Source: Thermoguttaceae bacterium (lineage in GTDB: Bacteria > Planctomycetota > Planctomycetia > Pirellulales > Thermoguttaceae). Taken from it: a stretch of DNA of 64,000 nt. The stretch spans positions 1 through 64,000 of the forward strand of contig JAGBAA010000086.1 of assembly GCA_017939795.1 (NCBI GenBank), in the 5' to 3' direction. The notes beneath the pieces are model-generated. The model had not been told where the DNA came from. It worked only from the letters and a program-made list of their open reading frames with translations, and ran no database searches. Positions 33,893-45,217 of this stretch are shown in pieces. Numbering within the stretch: position 1 is the first letter of the stretch; the number at the start of each line of letters is the position of its first letter. The translations under genes and the position numbers were made by a program.

Positions 33893-35719
33893 TTATTTAG
33901 CTTCCGGAACCTGAACCTCTTGGAGAGAAGTTTTCGGATTGGCGTTTTCAAGTGCCTCGCGCGGGCTTTTGATCGTTCCTTCGAGGTAGTTTTCGATGGA
34001 CGCTTTGTCGTTGATCTCCGCAAAGACTTCCGCGATGGCGAGCTGCATTTTCTTGAAACCGACGTCTTTTCTGATGAGTTCTTTTGCTTCGTCGAACGTG
34101 ATCCCGACCGGTTCGGTGAATCCTGTGCAGAGGAGGATGATGCAGACATTCTGGACCTGAATGATCGGCGAGAGCTGACCTTCTTCCAGAGCAAATGCGG
34201 CATTTTCGATCTCGGGCTGGCCGCTGTATTTGCCGATCGGCGGGATCTCACCGCCATTTTCGCGGCTGCTGGCTTCGACGGAGTACTTACGGGCAAGCTC
34301 GGCGAAATTCTCTTCCGTACCGCTCTTGCGGGCTTCCGCCCAAACACGCTGAGCCGTGCGCATGTCGTTCAGGACGATGGCGCGGCATCGAACTTTTTTG
34401 CCGTAGTTGGCTTCGTATCCGCGCTGAAGGTCTTCTTCGCTGACTTCAAAGCGGTCTGCGGCGAGTTTTTCCATCGAGACGCCGGGGAGGATGACGTCGC
34501 GCATGAAGCGTTCTTTCGTAACTCCGAATTTCTGCGTCACGCTGTTGAGCCATCCCTCAACATTCGGTTTGCCGTCGGCCGTCGGCGGGAAATTCAGTTC
34601 CGCTTCTTCGGCCAGTTTTTTCTGGAGATCGGCGTCCGTGATCTCGATTTCGCGGCGTTTGAGTTCCTGTTCGATGAGCGTCCGGTTGATGACTCCGGTG
34701 AGGGTCTCTTTTCCGTACTGGGAAAGTGCTTCGTCGCCGAGGACTGCCATGCTGATGACCTTGCCGTCAACGAGCGCCGCGACACCAGGACGGGCGTCCA
34801 TCTTCGCTTTGTCGCCGAAGAAGATCTCGATCTTGGCGTTTTCGTAGAGTTTCTGCATATATTCGCCCGCAACTTCGCGTTCCTTGCCCTGTTTGACGAT
34901 AGCTTCCAGTTCGCCGCGGACTTCTTCAAGTTTCACGACTGCGGGAATGTGCTCTTCGCAAAGGAGGATCAGATACTGTTCGGCAAGCTGGACCGGCTGG
35001 CTGAGTTCACCCGGTTTCATGGCGAAGATGACCTTTTCGATCTCTTCATTGTTCGTGTGCCGGCGAAGCGGAGGAACGACGCCGCCGAGGGCTGCGGTGT
35101 AGCTGTCCGTCGAGTGTTCCTGAGCCAGAGCGGAGAATTTCGTCACGTCTTTTTCCAGTTCCGCGCGGATCTTGTCGGCTTCTTCTTTCGTCTTGACCGA
35201 AATCATGCGGACCTTGACGGCGGGGCCGTATTTTTTGTCGTATTCGGCCTGAATATCTTCTTCGGAGACTGTACCGGCCTGACCGACCAGCTTGCGCAGG
35301 GCGATGGTTGGGCGAATGATCTCATCGACGTACATCTTGGGGGAAATGCCGCGTTCCTCCTGGAGGAGTTTGAGGTACTGTTCTTTCTGGATCGAGAATT
35401 TTTTGGCAGTTTCATCGATCTCGCTGATGATCTCCTCTTCGGAGATGACGACGTTTGCTTTTTCGCACGCATTCTGAATGATGAAGCGCGTCACGAGCGA
35501 GCCGATGACCTGCTGACCGTAGTCGTCGAGACAGGCATCAATGACCTTTTGTCGGCCGATCTCTTCACCATTAACGTTCGCGAGGACCTGAAGGACCGTG
35601 CGGGATGAGGCCGCCGGTGCTGCGTTCTGCGAAAAAGCGTGCGTCTGGAAAAATGCGGAACCGCAAAATACGGAAACCGCGAGAAGTGCGATTCTGCTCA
35701 AATATTTTTTCTGCCCCAT
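33893..35719 (-). CDS. Exported SurA/PrsA-type foldase with two parvulin domains
   Basis: 608 residues from the ATG at 35719, which has AGGAG nine bases upstream and starts a signal peptide (MGQKKYLSRIALLAVSVFCGSAFF, cleavage near HAFSQ). The upstream 61-codon extension is rejected. Two homologous halves are seen: an N-terminal chaperone-like helical region (VLANVNGEEIGRQKVIDACL) with parvulin domain 1 (KVRMISVKTKEEADKIRAELEKDVTKFSALAQEHSTDSYTAALGGVVPPL), then a second set (ALVDGKVISMAVLGDEAL) with parvulin domain 2 (CRAIVLNDMRTAQRVWAEARKS...FAELARKYSVEASSRENGGEIPPI). It probably helps fold outer-membrane proteins. The gene follows ligA on the same strand after 180 nt. Confidence 0.9.
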   Translation of the reverse strand: MGQKKYLSRIALLAVSVFCGSAFFQTHAFSQNAAPAASSRTVLQVLANVNGEEIGRQKVIDACLDDYGQQVIGSLVTRFIIQNACEKANVVISEEEIISEIDETAKKFSIQKEQYLKLLQEERGISPKMYVDEIIRPTIALRKLVGQAGTVSEEDIQAEYDKKYGPAVKVRMISVKTKEEADKIRAELEKDVTKFSALAQEHSTDSYTAALGGVVPPLRRHTNNEEIEKVIFAMKPGELSQPVQLAEQYLILLCEEHIPAVVKLEEVRGELEAIVKQGKEREVAGEYMQKLYENAKIEIFFGDKAKMDARPGVAALVDGKVISMAVLGDEALSQYGKETLTGVINRTLIEQELKRREIEITDADLQKKLAEEAELNFPPTADGKPNVEGWLNSVTQKFGVTKERFMRDVILPGVSMEKLAADRFEVSEEDLQRGYEANYGKKVRCRAIVLNDMRTAQRVWAEARKSGTEENFAELARKYSVEASSRENGGEIPPIGKYSGQPEIENAAFALEEGQLSPIIQVQNVCIILLCTGFTEPVGITFDEAKELIRKDVGFKKMQLAIAEVFAEINDKASIENYLEGTIKSPREALENANPKTSLQEVQVPEAK

Positions 35720-35898
35720 AATGAACTCCTGTCTGTATGCGGAAATTGGGATCTTTTCGTGACTTTTTCGGGAAACTCCCGGTCGGAAACGCCAGAAGGC
35801 CGGGCGTTTGCCGGGAATTTCATCTGTTTTCCCCGACAGTATAGCGAATTTCCGAAAATCACGCAAGAGGGATTTTTGCCGGCTTGTCTTTTTCTGGT

Positions 35899-38376
<2,478 letters not shown>

Positions 38377-38531
38377 TTATGTGTTCCTGAGGCCGGCGGG
38401 AGCGGGAAATTGACCTGAAATTTTACGCTTCCGATGGCTTGGGATTTTCTGAAAATGGGAAAACTTTCGGGATTTTAGCAAAAAAATCAGGAAAAAGAAA
38501 GAGGAATTTTTGAAATTTTGGCCGATTCCTC

Positions 38532-38559
38532 TGGACATAAAAATTTTTTGTGCTATACT
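38532..38559 (+). promoter_or_regulatory. Promoter for 38607-38987
   Basis: TGGACA (38532-38537), 16-nt spacer, TGTGC-TATACT (-10 at 38554-38559). Confidence 0.6.
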
Positions 38560-38606
38560 TAAAGGAGAAATGGATTTCGTTATGTTTTTTTGTTTCGGGA
38601 GTAAAC

Positions 38607-38987
38607 ATGAAAAGATCAGTTTTTGTTTTGTGCGCGGCTGTTTTGGCTGCGTTCTGCTCAATCTCGGCAAGTACGGTAAAGGCGGAAGACAGTATTGGTG
38701 AACTGGTTTTGAATTGTGTCGCCGCTGCGGATGAGGTGAATGCCGGTCAGGTATCTGCTCTTCCGAAGCCGGAATCGAGTGAAGCAGAATTGGCGAAGTC
38801 TAACGGTGCAGTTGCGTCGCGTGTTGAGCCGGATCTGGCTAACGGGGCGCGTGTAGATGTTCAGGAAAAGAAACCTCAGCGTGCCCTGACGCGTCAGGAG
38901 ATCCGCAATATGCCGCTTCTGGAACGTCCGAATCGTCCGGGACATTTCTACGGAAACACGGTTCGCCGTCTTTACTATCGCCGTTAA
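38607..38987 (+). CDS. Small exported protein of unknown function
   Basis: 126 residues from the ATG at 38607 (GGGAG upstream); the frame upstream to 38550 overlaps the promoter and is rejected. A clear signal peptide (RSVFVLCAAVLAAFCSISASTVKA) gives a mature protein of about 100 residues. It has no recognised domain. Its end, NRPGHFYGNTVRRLYYRR, is rich in Tyr/Arg and resembles the C-terminus of the exported coiled-coil protein at 32627 (RARYYRCK). It may be a small envelope or matrix-binding protein. It has its own promoter and is followed by the ssrA region. Confidence 0.7.
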   Translation: MKRSVFVLCAAVLAAFCSISASTVKAEDSIGELVLNCVAAADEVNAGQVSALPKPESSEAELAKSNGAVASRVEPDLANGARVDVQEKKPQRALTRQEIRNMPLLERPNRPGHFYGNTVRRLYYRR

Positions 38988-39219
38988 ATGAACTTCCTTT
39001 GCGGGGTTTAGAGAGAAGATCGATTCCTGGGAGTCCGTCTTCTTTCGAAGATCCATGGAAAATAAAAAGACTACATTTCAGTCCGTCACTTTTTTATTTC
39101 AGAAGGAGAGATCCTTTTGGAAAACTATGCGGCGGGCTTCGGAAGATCCCCGTTCGGAAGGCGTGATTTTCGCGTCTCTCTGATTCTTCTTCGGAATTTT
39201 GAGGTTTTCCAACAGTTCC

Positions 39220-39580
39220 GGGGGCGACTGGATTCGACTGGGCAATTGAAGTGTGGGTCGCATGCCGCGGTTGGTCAGCATGCCGCGTTAAAAGCCGACT
39301 AAAAAATAAACGCCAAAAATAATACTATGGCTCTTGCCGCCTAAGAAGAGGCGACCGTGCACCAGTTTCCCTGACAGATGGAGACTGACTGTAGCGTAAC
39401 GAAGTCTGTCTGGTCCTGATTCACTGGAGGTACGGTCGGGACGAGATTTGGTTCCTATCTGGTCGGAGACGCACCCTGTCGGTTGGGGGCTGCTTCGGCG
39501 AGACTTAAATTAATCGACTACGCATGTAGACGCTCACAGGGAGATGTCGCAGGACGCGGGTTCGATACCCGCCGCCTCCA
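39220..39580 (+). ncRNA. ssrA: Transfer-messenger RNA (tmRNA, 10Sa RNA)
   Basis: The 5' end GGGGGCGACTGGATTCGACTGG and the 3' end GGTTCGATACCCGCCGCCTCCA are the tRNA-like domain; the acceptor arms GGGGGCG and CGCCTCC pair (one G-U), with A as discriminator and CCA not encoded (TTT follows). The tag reading frame at 39312-39344 gives AKNNTMALAA followed by TAA; the ALAA end is the standard proteolysis tag. It rescues stalled ribosomes with SmpB. Permuted (two-piece) tmRNA is not seen. A terminator follows at 39587-39619. I could not pin down its promoter. Confidence 0.95.
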
Positions 39581-39586
39581 TTTTTG

Positions 39587-39619
39587 ACCTGCGCAGATTT
39601 TTCTGACGCAGGTTTTTTT
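39587..39619 (+). terminator. ssrA terminator
   Basis: ACCTGCG (39587-39593) pairs with CGCAGGT (39607-39613), followed by a run of Ts. Confidence 0.85.
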
Positions 39620-39737
39620 ATTTCCTGCCTGAAATTTCTTCTGTCTGGAATTTTCCTTCCGAAATTTTCTTCCAGACTGAAATTTTGAGTTTAAGTTTTG
39701 AAAATCAGAAGGGATCCATGCCCTGGAGGTCTGAATC

Positions 39738-42503
39738 GTGAAAAAATCGTGCTCCATTTTTAAAAAAGCCGGCTGGCTTGTGTGCGGGCTGCTGTTCATT
39801 TCGTTTTCGTCTCTTTTTGCTGAGGAAAAAAAGAAGGAGCTGCCGACGTTAGCTGAGGCGCATTTCTGGAATCAGACACACCAGCTCCCGGTACGTGAAG
39901 TACCGATGCGCGAAATCGTTTTTGATTCGGAGGCTTCCATTTCTGCCTGCCATGCGCTGAATCAGTGCAAGCTGGCGATCGTGAATGGGGCTTTGACGGT
40001 CCACTCCGAAGGGAGTGACCCCTACTTCATGATGCAAACGCCGCTCTATACTGCGGAAACGTGGGAAGACGGCCAGCCGAAACAGGTGCGTGTTCGATTG
40101 ACGCTGCGCGGAGAGCCGAACTATAGTGTGGGCATTTACTGGGTCGATTCCAAGGTGCCGAATTTTTCGGAAGAACGAAATGGTTCCGGACTTTCTCAGC
40201 CGGATCTGACGGAGTGGAAGACGGTCGACGTAGACATTACGGCTCCCTACCCGATCCGTCAGTGGCGTGTGGATCCCGGAATGAAGAAGGGACGCATCGA
40301 GATCAAAAAGATCGAGTTTCTGGAACTGAAAGTCGACGGTCCCCAGGTCGAGACGCTGCCGATGGAGTCCGTTCTGCGTCCTGGATTGCCCGTGAGTCCG
40401 AAATCGACGGCGGATACTCTTGCGCAGCTCGCAAGAACACCGAACAGCGGGTGGCGGAGTGAAGCGTTTACGGGCAGTTTTCCGCGTGAACCGCAGACGG
40501 TCCGGATCCGGGTCATGAATCCAGAGAATAAACCAGCCGTTTTCCGCGTAAATGGAAAAGAAGAAGCGTTTTCGCCGAAATCGAGTCGGATCTTTTCGTT
40601 CGTTTCTGATCCGAAACAGGCGGTCCAGAAGTGCGTCTGGAAGATCGAAGTGCCTGGATTTACGCCGTTTGTGCGCGAAATGACGCTCATCCACGACGCG
40701 GAGCTGACGCCGGACTGGAAGAAGGTGAAGGGAAAAGATTTTGATCTGCGGATCTCGCCGGACGGTCAGACTGCGTTTCTATGCCGAAACGGGAAAAAAA
40801 TCGCGGCGATCCTGGGGCTAAATTCTGAAACGATGCCGTTTTCCGTGGTGGAAAATACGATCGAGTTTCGCGTTTCCGGACCGTGTGTTCTGCCGACGGT
40901 CCGTCTTCCGGGCGAGATGACGTATGCGGCGCTTCCCGGTCTGGAGCTGCTCGAAAATGGAGAGTGGAGTTCCTCGATGGCGGACATCGTGATCCCGGAG
41001 CATGACCGGATCCGTCCCACGCCGGAACTTTTGACGCAGACGTGGGCGGGTGTCGTGACGCAGGATGGCGCGTTCCGGCTGCACTGGGCGAATCCCGCAT
41101 TTCAGCCTGTTTTTGCGGTCCCGAACTATTTCGACACGACGCCGGACGCCATGTTTCGCGTAGAAGTCGGTGAAAATATGGTTCTGAATGGGACGGAGAC
41201 GGTTCGGCTGGAGTTTTCGCCGTCCGTGAACGAGACGGAATTTCTTCATGCGGCCCTGAAAGATCAGCTTGCGCACACGAAGAGCGTTGCGGTCCGGGAT
41301 CCCTCGATGATGAAGGAAGAAGAGCTGGGCGGTGCGCGGGAGAAACTTTTCGCGCTCTATCGTCAGCAGCTGGAAAGCGGTCCGATCCGCTCGGAAGCAG
41401 GCTGGGGACACTGCGCGGGTGAAAAATGGCACAAAGGGCCGGCTGGCGACATTGCGTCGGCATTCTGGCGCATTGGCGGTGAAGTTCCGGATATGGATTT
41501 CCATCCGGGAGGTGCGCACATTGGGAACGACACGATCTTCTTCATTCGCGGGCGTGCCCAGAAATGGTACTCGTGGTGCGTTGGCGGGGCGGAAGGAGTT
41601 CTGAGGGGCCGCGGAGCTGACGGAAGCTGGAGATATGCCGGCGAATACGACGTCACGCACTTTGAATCGACGGCACTTGGGCGCTGTGCGCAGCCGTGCT
41701 GGGTCCTTCTGCGCGGGTATGTGCTTTCCGGAGAAAAGAAATACCTTGACGCTGCGCTTGGATCGATCGCCTGGTGCCGCCGATTCCACGTTGCCCGCGG
41801 AGGTCAGTGCTGGGAAATGCCGCTCCACACGCCCGACCCGCTGGCTGCTGGACAGATGGTCCGTGCGTGTGCTTTGGCGTACCGGATCACGAAAGATCCG
41901 CAGTATCTTGCCGATGCCGAGCGTTGGGCACTGGAAGGCGCGACGTACGTTTACCTCTGGGATACGGAGAAGAGTCCGTGGCAGTTCGGTGCGTATATTG
42001 GCGTCATCGGCGCGACGAACTGGAAGGCTCCGAACTGGATCGGACGTCCTGTGCAGTGGATCGGGACCGTTTACGCCTACGCGCTTCTGGACTATGCCGA
42101 GGCACTGACGGAAACGGAGCCGGAACGCGCGAAGCTCTGGCGTCAGATGGCGGAGTGGATCACGCTCTCTGCTGAACGCCAGATCTACCAGGACGGCGAA
42201 TTCGTCGGTCTGCTTCCGGACTCGGTCCTCTGCCAGTCGGGGATCCGCTACCCGTGGAACATCAATCCGGCAGTTCCGATCGCGCTGCGTCTGCGTCTTG
42301 ACGGCGACCAGGATGCCGTGCAGATGCTCTGGAACGAAAAATTCCGAATCGCCTCTCCGTACCCGTCCAAACTGGAAGGGGACACGCTGTGCATTCAGGC
42401 TCCGTCCGGAGCGGCTTTCCAGATCATCGTGAACGGAAAAGCCAAAGACGTCAGAGCTTCCGCCGCGGGGGAGACGGTCGTTTTGCTGACTGCGGAGAAT
42501 TGA
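39738..42503 (+). CDS. Large exported protein with probable alpha/alpha six-hairpin (glycosidase-like) domain
   Basis: 921 residues from a GTG with GGAGG nine nt upstream. A signal peptide (AGWLVCGLLFISFSSLFA) ends near residue 28. The N-terminal part (about 40-480) is beta-rich and sandwich-like, with repeated Fn3/CBM-like texture. From about 540 the sequence becomes helical with GWGHCAGEKWHKGPAGDIASAFWRIGG, DVTHFESTALGRCAQPCWVLLRGYVLSGEKKYLDAALGSIAWCRRFH, DPLAAGQMVRACALAYRITKDPQYLADAERWA and AKLWRQMAEWITLSAERQ, the rhythm of alpha/alpha toroid glycoside hydrolases or polysaccharide lyases. I cannot name the family. It may act on plant or host polysaccharides, in line with the heparinase-type gene at 61585. 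Confidence 0.75.
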   Translation: MKKSCSIFKKAGWLVCGLLFISFSSLFAEEKKKELPTLAEAHFWNQTHQLPVREVPMREIVFDSEASISACHALNQCKLAIVNGALTVHSEGSDPYFMMQTPLYTAETWEDGQPKQVRVRLTLRGEPNYSVGIYWVDSKVPNFSEERNGSGLSQPDLTEWKTVDVDITAPYPIRQWRVDPGMKKGRIEIKKIEFLELKVDGPQVETLPMESVLRPGLPVSPKSTADTLAQLARTPNSGWRSEAFTGSFPREPQTVRIRVMNPENKPAVFRVNGKEEAFSPKSSRIFSFVSDPKQAVQKCVWKIEVPGFTPFVREMTLIHDAELTPDWKKVKGKDFDLRISPDGQTAFLCRNGKKIAAILGLNSETMPFSVVENTIEFRVSGPCVLPTVRLPGEMTYAALPGLELLENGEWSSSMADIVIPEHDRIRPTPELLTQTWAGVVTQDGAFRLHWANPAFQPVFAVPNYFDTTPDAMFRVEVGENMVLNGTETVRLEFSPSVNETEFLHAALKDQLAHTKSVAVRDPSMMKEEELGGAREKLFALYRQQLESGPIRSEAGWGHCAGEKWHKGPAGDIASAFWRIGGEVPDMDFHPGGAHIGNDTIFFIRGRAQKWYSWCVGGAEGVLRGRGADGSWRYAGEYDVTHFESTALGRCAQPCWVLLRGYVLSGEKKYLDAALGSIAWCRRFHVARGGQCWEMPLHTPDPLAAGQMVRACALAYRITKDPQYLADAERWALEGATYVYLWDTEKSPWQFGAYIGVIGATNWKAPNWIGRPVQWIGTVYAYALLDYAEALTETEPERAKLWRQMAEWITLSAERQIYQDGEFVGLLPDSVLCQSGIRYPWNINPAVPIALRLRLDGDQDAVQMLWNEKFRIASPYPSKLEGDTLCIQAPSGAAFQIIVNGKAKDVRASAAGETVVLLTAEN

Positions 42504-42551
42504 TGGGACGGATGGAGAACTGACGGCGGTTCGACGCAATGTTTACGCAGT

Positions 42552-42597
42552 GGACGCAGGAATGGATCTTTCAGATTTTCCTGCGTCCTTTTATTTT
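42552..42597 (+). terminator. Terminator of 39738-42503
   Basis: GGACGCAGGAA (42552-42562) pairs perfectly with TTCCTGCGTCC (42578-42588), followed by TTTTATTTT. Confidence 0.88.
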
Positions 42598-42706
42598 CTC
42601 TCCATGCTTTTGCGTTTCTCCGCATTTCCCTCACCTTCGTGCAGAAAGAAAAGCACAAGGGGCGGGAACGCAAACTTTTTTCAGTTCCTGGATTTTGCTA
42701 AATTCG

Positions 42707-45112
42707 TCATTCTTTCGTGTCTTTCGTGTCCCCGTTTTCGGAGTCTTTCTGTGAAGATCCCCCGTTTTCCTGTTTTTCTTTCGGGAGGAGACGGAATTTG
42801 ATCCGGTAGCGGGCTGCGTATCGGTGGGCCTCTGAATTTTCTTCAACGAGGAGCGTCAGATTTCCGCAGCCCCGGATCGCCTGAAAGTGGATCTCCTGGA
42901 CATTGGCGGGAATCGTCAATTCGATCGGCTGGGAAAGAGACGTAATTGCGAATTTCCCGATTTTCGTGACGCTTTCCGGAATATGCAGGGTGTGCAGTTT
43001 ATCGCACAGGTAGAATGTGAAGTCCCCGATTTCCGTGAGGCCGTCTGGGAGAATGATCTCATTGAGGCTGGCACAGTGGGCAAACGCACAGTTTCCGAGC
43101 CGGATGAGGGATTTCGGAAGAAGAATGGTGCTGAGGGAGAAACAGTCGCAGAATGCACCGTCGCCGATCTCGGTGAGTCCTTCCGGAAGTGCGAGCCGAT
43201 GGAGGTTCACGCATCCGAAGAAGGAAAATCTGCCGATCCGGGTCAGAGAATCCGGAATGGCGGCGGATCGGAGTTCGCGGCATCTGTGGAACGCGAAACT
43301 GCCGATCTCTTCCATTCCTGCAGAAAGAGTCACCCGCTGCAGCGCACAGCAGTTCGCGAACATACCGTCTTCCAGTCGAGTGAGAGAATCGGGGAAGCGC
43401 ATGGCATTCAGGTGCGTACAGTCGATGAATGCGCATTTTCCAAGGTAGGAAAGTGCACGGGGAAGCGTCATGTTTTCCAGTGCAGAACAGCCGGCAAACG
43501 CGGCATTGCCGATGCGGGTGACGCTTTCCGGGAACCGGACAGCACGAAGGTTTACGCAGCCGGCAAATGCAGCACCGCGGATCTCCGTCACTCCGTCCGG
43601 GACGTAAAATTGCCCGCCTTTGCGTCCGGGGAATTGAAGGAGCGTTTTGCCGTCTGCGGAAAACAGAACTCCGTCTTCCGTTTTAAAGTGCGGATTTTGG
43701 GACGAGATGGAGATCTCGCGCATTTTTCCGCATCCGAAAAACACACCGTCACCGATCTCGGACACTTTTGCGGGAATGGTGATCGGGGCGAGATTTTCGC
43801 ACATGGCGAACGCGCAGCGGCCAAGATACGTGAGGTTTTCGGGAAGCTGAACGTACTCCAGCTGTGGACACTCGGCAAACGCGCCATCCAAAATGTGCGT
43901 GAGATTCGGTGAAAGAGTCAGGATGCTCAGCGAGGAACGCGCGAAAGTCAGCTTTTCGATGCGGGTGACTCCCTCCGGAATGTTGGTGGAGGTCAGGTTT
44001 CGGCATCCGAAAAACGCTCGCTCACCGATGCGGGTGACGTTCTGCGGGATCCTTGCGGCAGTCAGCTGCTCGCAGTCGGCAAACGCGCTGGGACCGATCT
44101 GCGTGAGGCTTTCCGGAAGGGTGACGGAAGAGAGATCTCGGCAGCCGAAGAACGCAGAGGGACCAATTTCCGTCACTCCGTCCGGGACTGTGTAGTCGTG
44201 TGCCTTATTTCGGCAGCAGTAGATGATTTTTTGGCCGTCCGCACTGAAAAGCACGCCGTCTTCCGCCTTGAAATGTTCGTTTCCTTCTGCGACCCGGATC
44301 TCTTCCAGCGTGCACCAGGCGAGTGCGTCCTCGTCGATCTCGGCAAGACTCGCGGGAAGCGTCAGTGACGTGAGGGCACAGCCCTCGGAAAATGCGTTCT
44401 TTTCAATGCGCTTCACCCCTTCCGGGATCTCGCAGGCTCCAGTAAGTTCATTCGGTATGCTCCGAAGCCGTTTCCCGTCGGATGAGATCTCCGCCTGCGG
44501 TAGGGAGTCTTTGAGGAACGTATCCTGCATCCACGCGTTTTTGTGCTGCGTGTCCGTTCGGTCCAGAGTTTCCATTTCCGGGAGCCAATCGGCAAAAAAG
44601 ACGGCGTCAAATCGAATGTCGGGAGCTAATCCTGATTCTTCCGCAAAATTTTGACCGATCTCGTACTGCTTCTGAACATCGATACCAGACGCAGTAAGTC
44701 TTTCGTAGAGTTCTCCGGGAGTTTCCGTTTTGTTTTTCTGTTCGACGGCGATCGACCTGAGGTATTTGAGTTTTGCCTCATCGTCCAGTTCTTCCCAGTT
44801 GTGAGGGAGTTCCATGGTCCTGAATCCGGATTCACGGGCCATTCTTTTCGCTTCCCTTTGGGCTTCGTCTTCCTGGATCTCCGCTTCCAGTGCCGCCATT
44901 TCTGCCGGATCCGAAGCAAACTCATTCAGATCCCGGATCAGTTCCGCATCCGCGTCGGACAGTCCGTTTTCTTGCGCATCTGTCGGGATCGGTGAGGAGG
45001 AAACGGGCGTCTGTGAGTCCGGCCCCTGCGTTTTTGTGCAGCCGGGGAGTGCCGCCAAAAACGCAGAGACGGTCAGGATCTGGGTATGCAAAGTTGGAGA
45101 AAAACGAAACAT
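42707..45112 (-). CDS. BspA-type leucine-rich-repeat lipoprotein
   Basis: 801 residues, AAAGGA upstream. A lipobox (FLAALPGC, Cys25) marks a lipoprotein. Residues 26-205 form an acidic, low-complexity region; LRR_5 repeats run from about 208 to the end: IPEGVKRIEKNAFSEGCALTSLTLPASLAEID, then HFKAEDGVLFSADGQKIIYCC islands like those of the 1-1929 gene, and about 20 repeats of the type VTEIGPSAFFGCRDLSSVTLPESLTQIG. The C-terminus ends QKDSENGDTKDTKE. BspA-like proteins act at the cell surface; the lipid anchor supports this here, in contrast to the 1-1929 copy. The porin gene lies upstream on the same strand, 105 nt away. Confidence 0.9.
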   Translation of the reverse strand: MFRFSPTLHTQILTVSAFLAALPGCTKTQGPDSQTPVSSSPIPTDAQENGLSDADAELIRDLNEFASDPAEMAALEAEIQEDEAQREAKRMARESGFRTMELPHNWEELDDEAKLKYLRSIAVEQKNKTETPGELYERLTASGIDVQKQYEIGQNFAEESGLAPDIRFDAVFFADWLPEMETLDRTDTQHKNAWMQDTFLKDSLPQAEISSDGKRLRSIPNELTGACEIPEGVKRIEKNAFSEGCALTSLTLPASLAEIDEDALAWCTLEEIRVAEGNEHFKAEDGVLFSADGQKIIYCCRNKAHDYTVPDGVTEIGPSAFFGCRDLSSVTLPESLTQIGPSAFADCEQLTAARIPQNVTRIGERAFFGCRNLTSTNIPEGVTRIEKLTFARSSLSILTLSPNLTHILDGAFAECPQLEYVQLPENLTYLGRCAFAMCENLAPITIPAKVSEIGDGVFFGCGKMREISISSQNPHFKTEDGVLFSADGKTLLQFPGRKGGQFYVPDGVTEIRGAAFAGCVNLRAVRFPESVTRIGNAAFAGCSALENMTLPRALSYLGKCAFIDCTHLNAMRFPDSLTRLEDGMFANCCALQRVTLSAGMEEIGSFAFHRCRELRSAAIPDSLTRIGRFSFFGCVNLHRLALPEGLTEIGDGAFCDCFSLSTILLPKSLIRLGNCAFAHCASLNEIILPDGLTEIGDFTFYLCDKLHTLHIPESVTKIGKFAITSLSQPIELTIPANVQEIHFQAIRGCGNLTLLVEENSEAHRYAARYRIKFRLLPKEKQENGGSSQKDSENGDTKDTKE

Positions 45113-45217
45113 AATGGATCCTTTGAGTTGGGAAAATAAGGTCAGCCGGCGAAACTTCGCTTTTCCTCGCGATCTTTACCTTGGGACTGCTGAACCGCGC
45201 ATATGCCGGGTGTTTTC

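Noticed and set aside
33857-35608. Plus-strand 583-codon frame over the parvulin gene
   Set aside because: Phe/Asp/Arg-rich antisense shadow of the foldase gene.
40818-42539. Minus-strand 573-codon frame over the large exported protein gene
   Set aside because: Arg-rich antisense shadow; the plus strand has signal peptide, ribosome-binding site and terminator.
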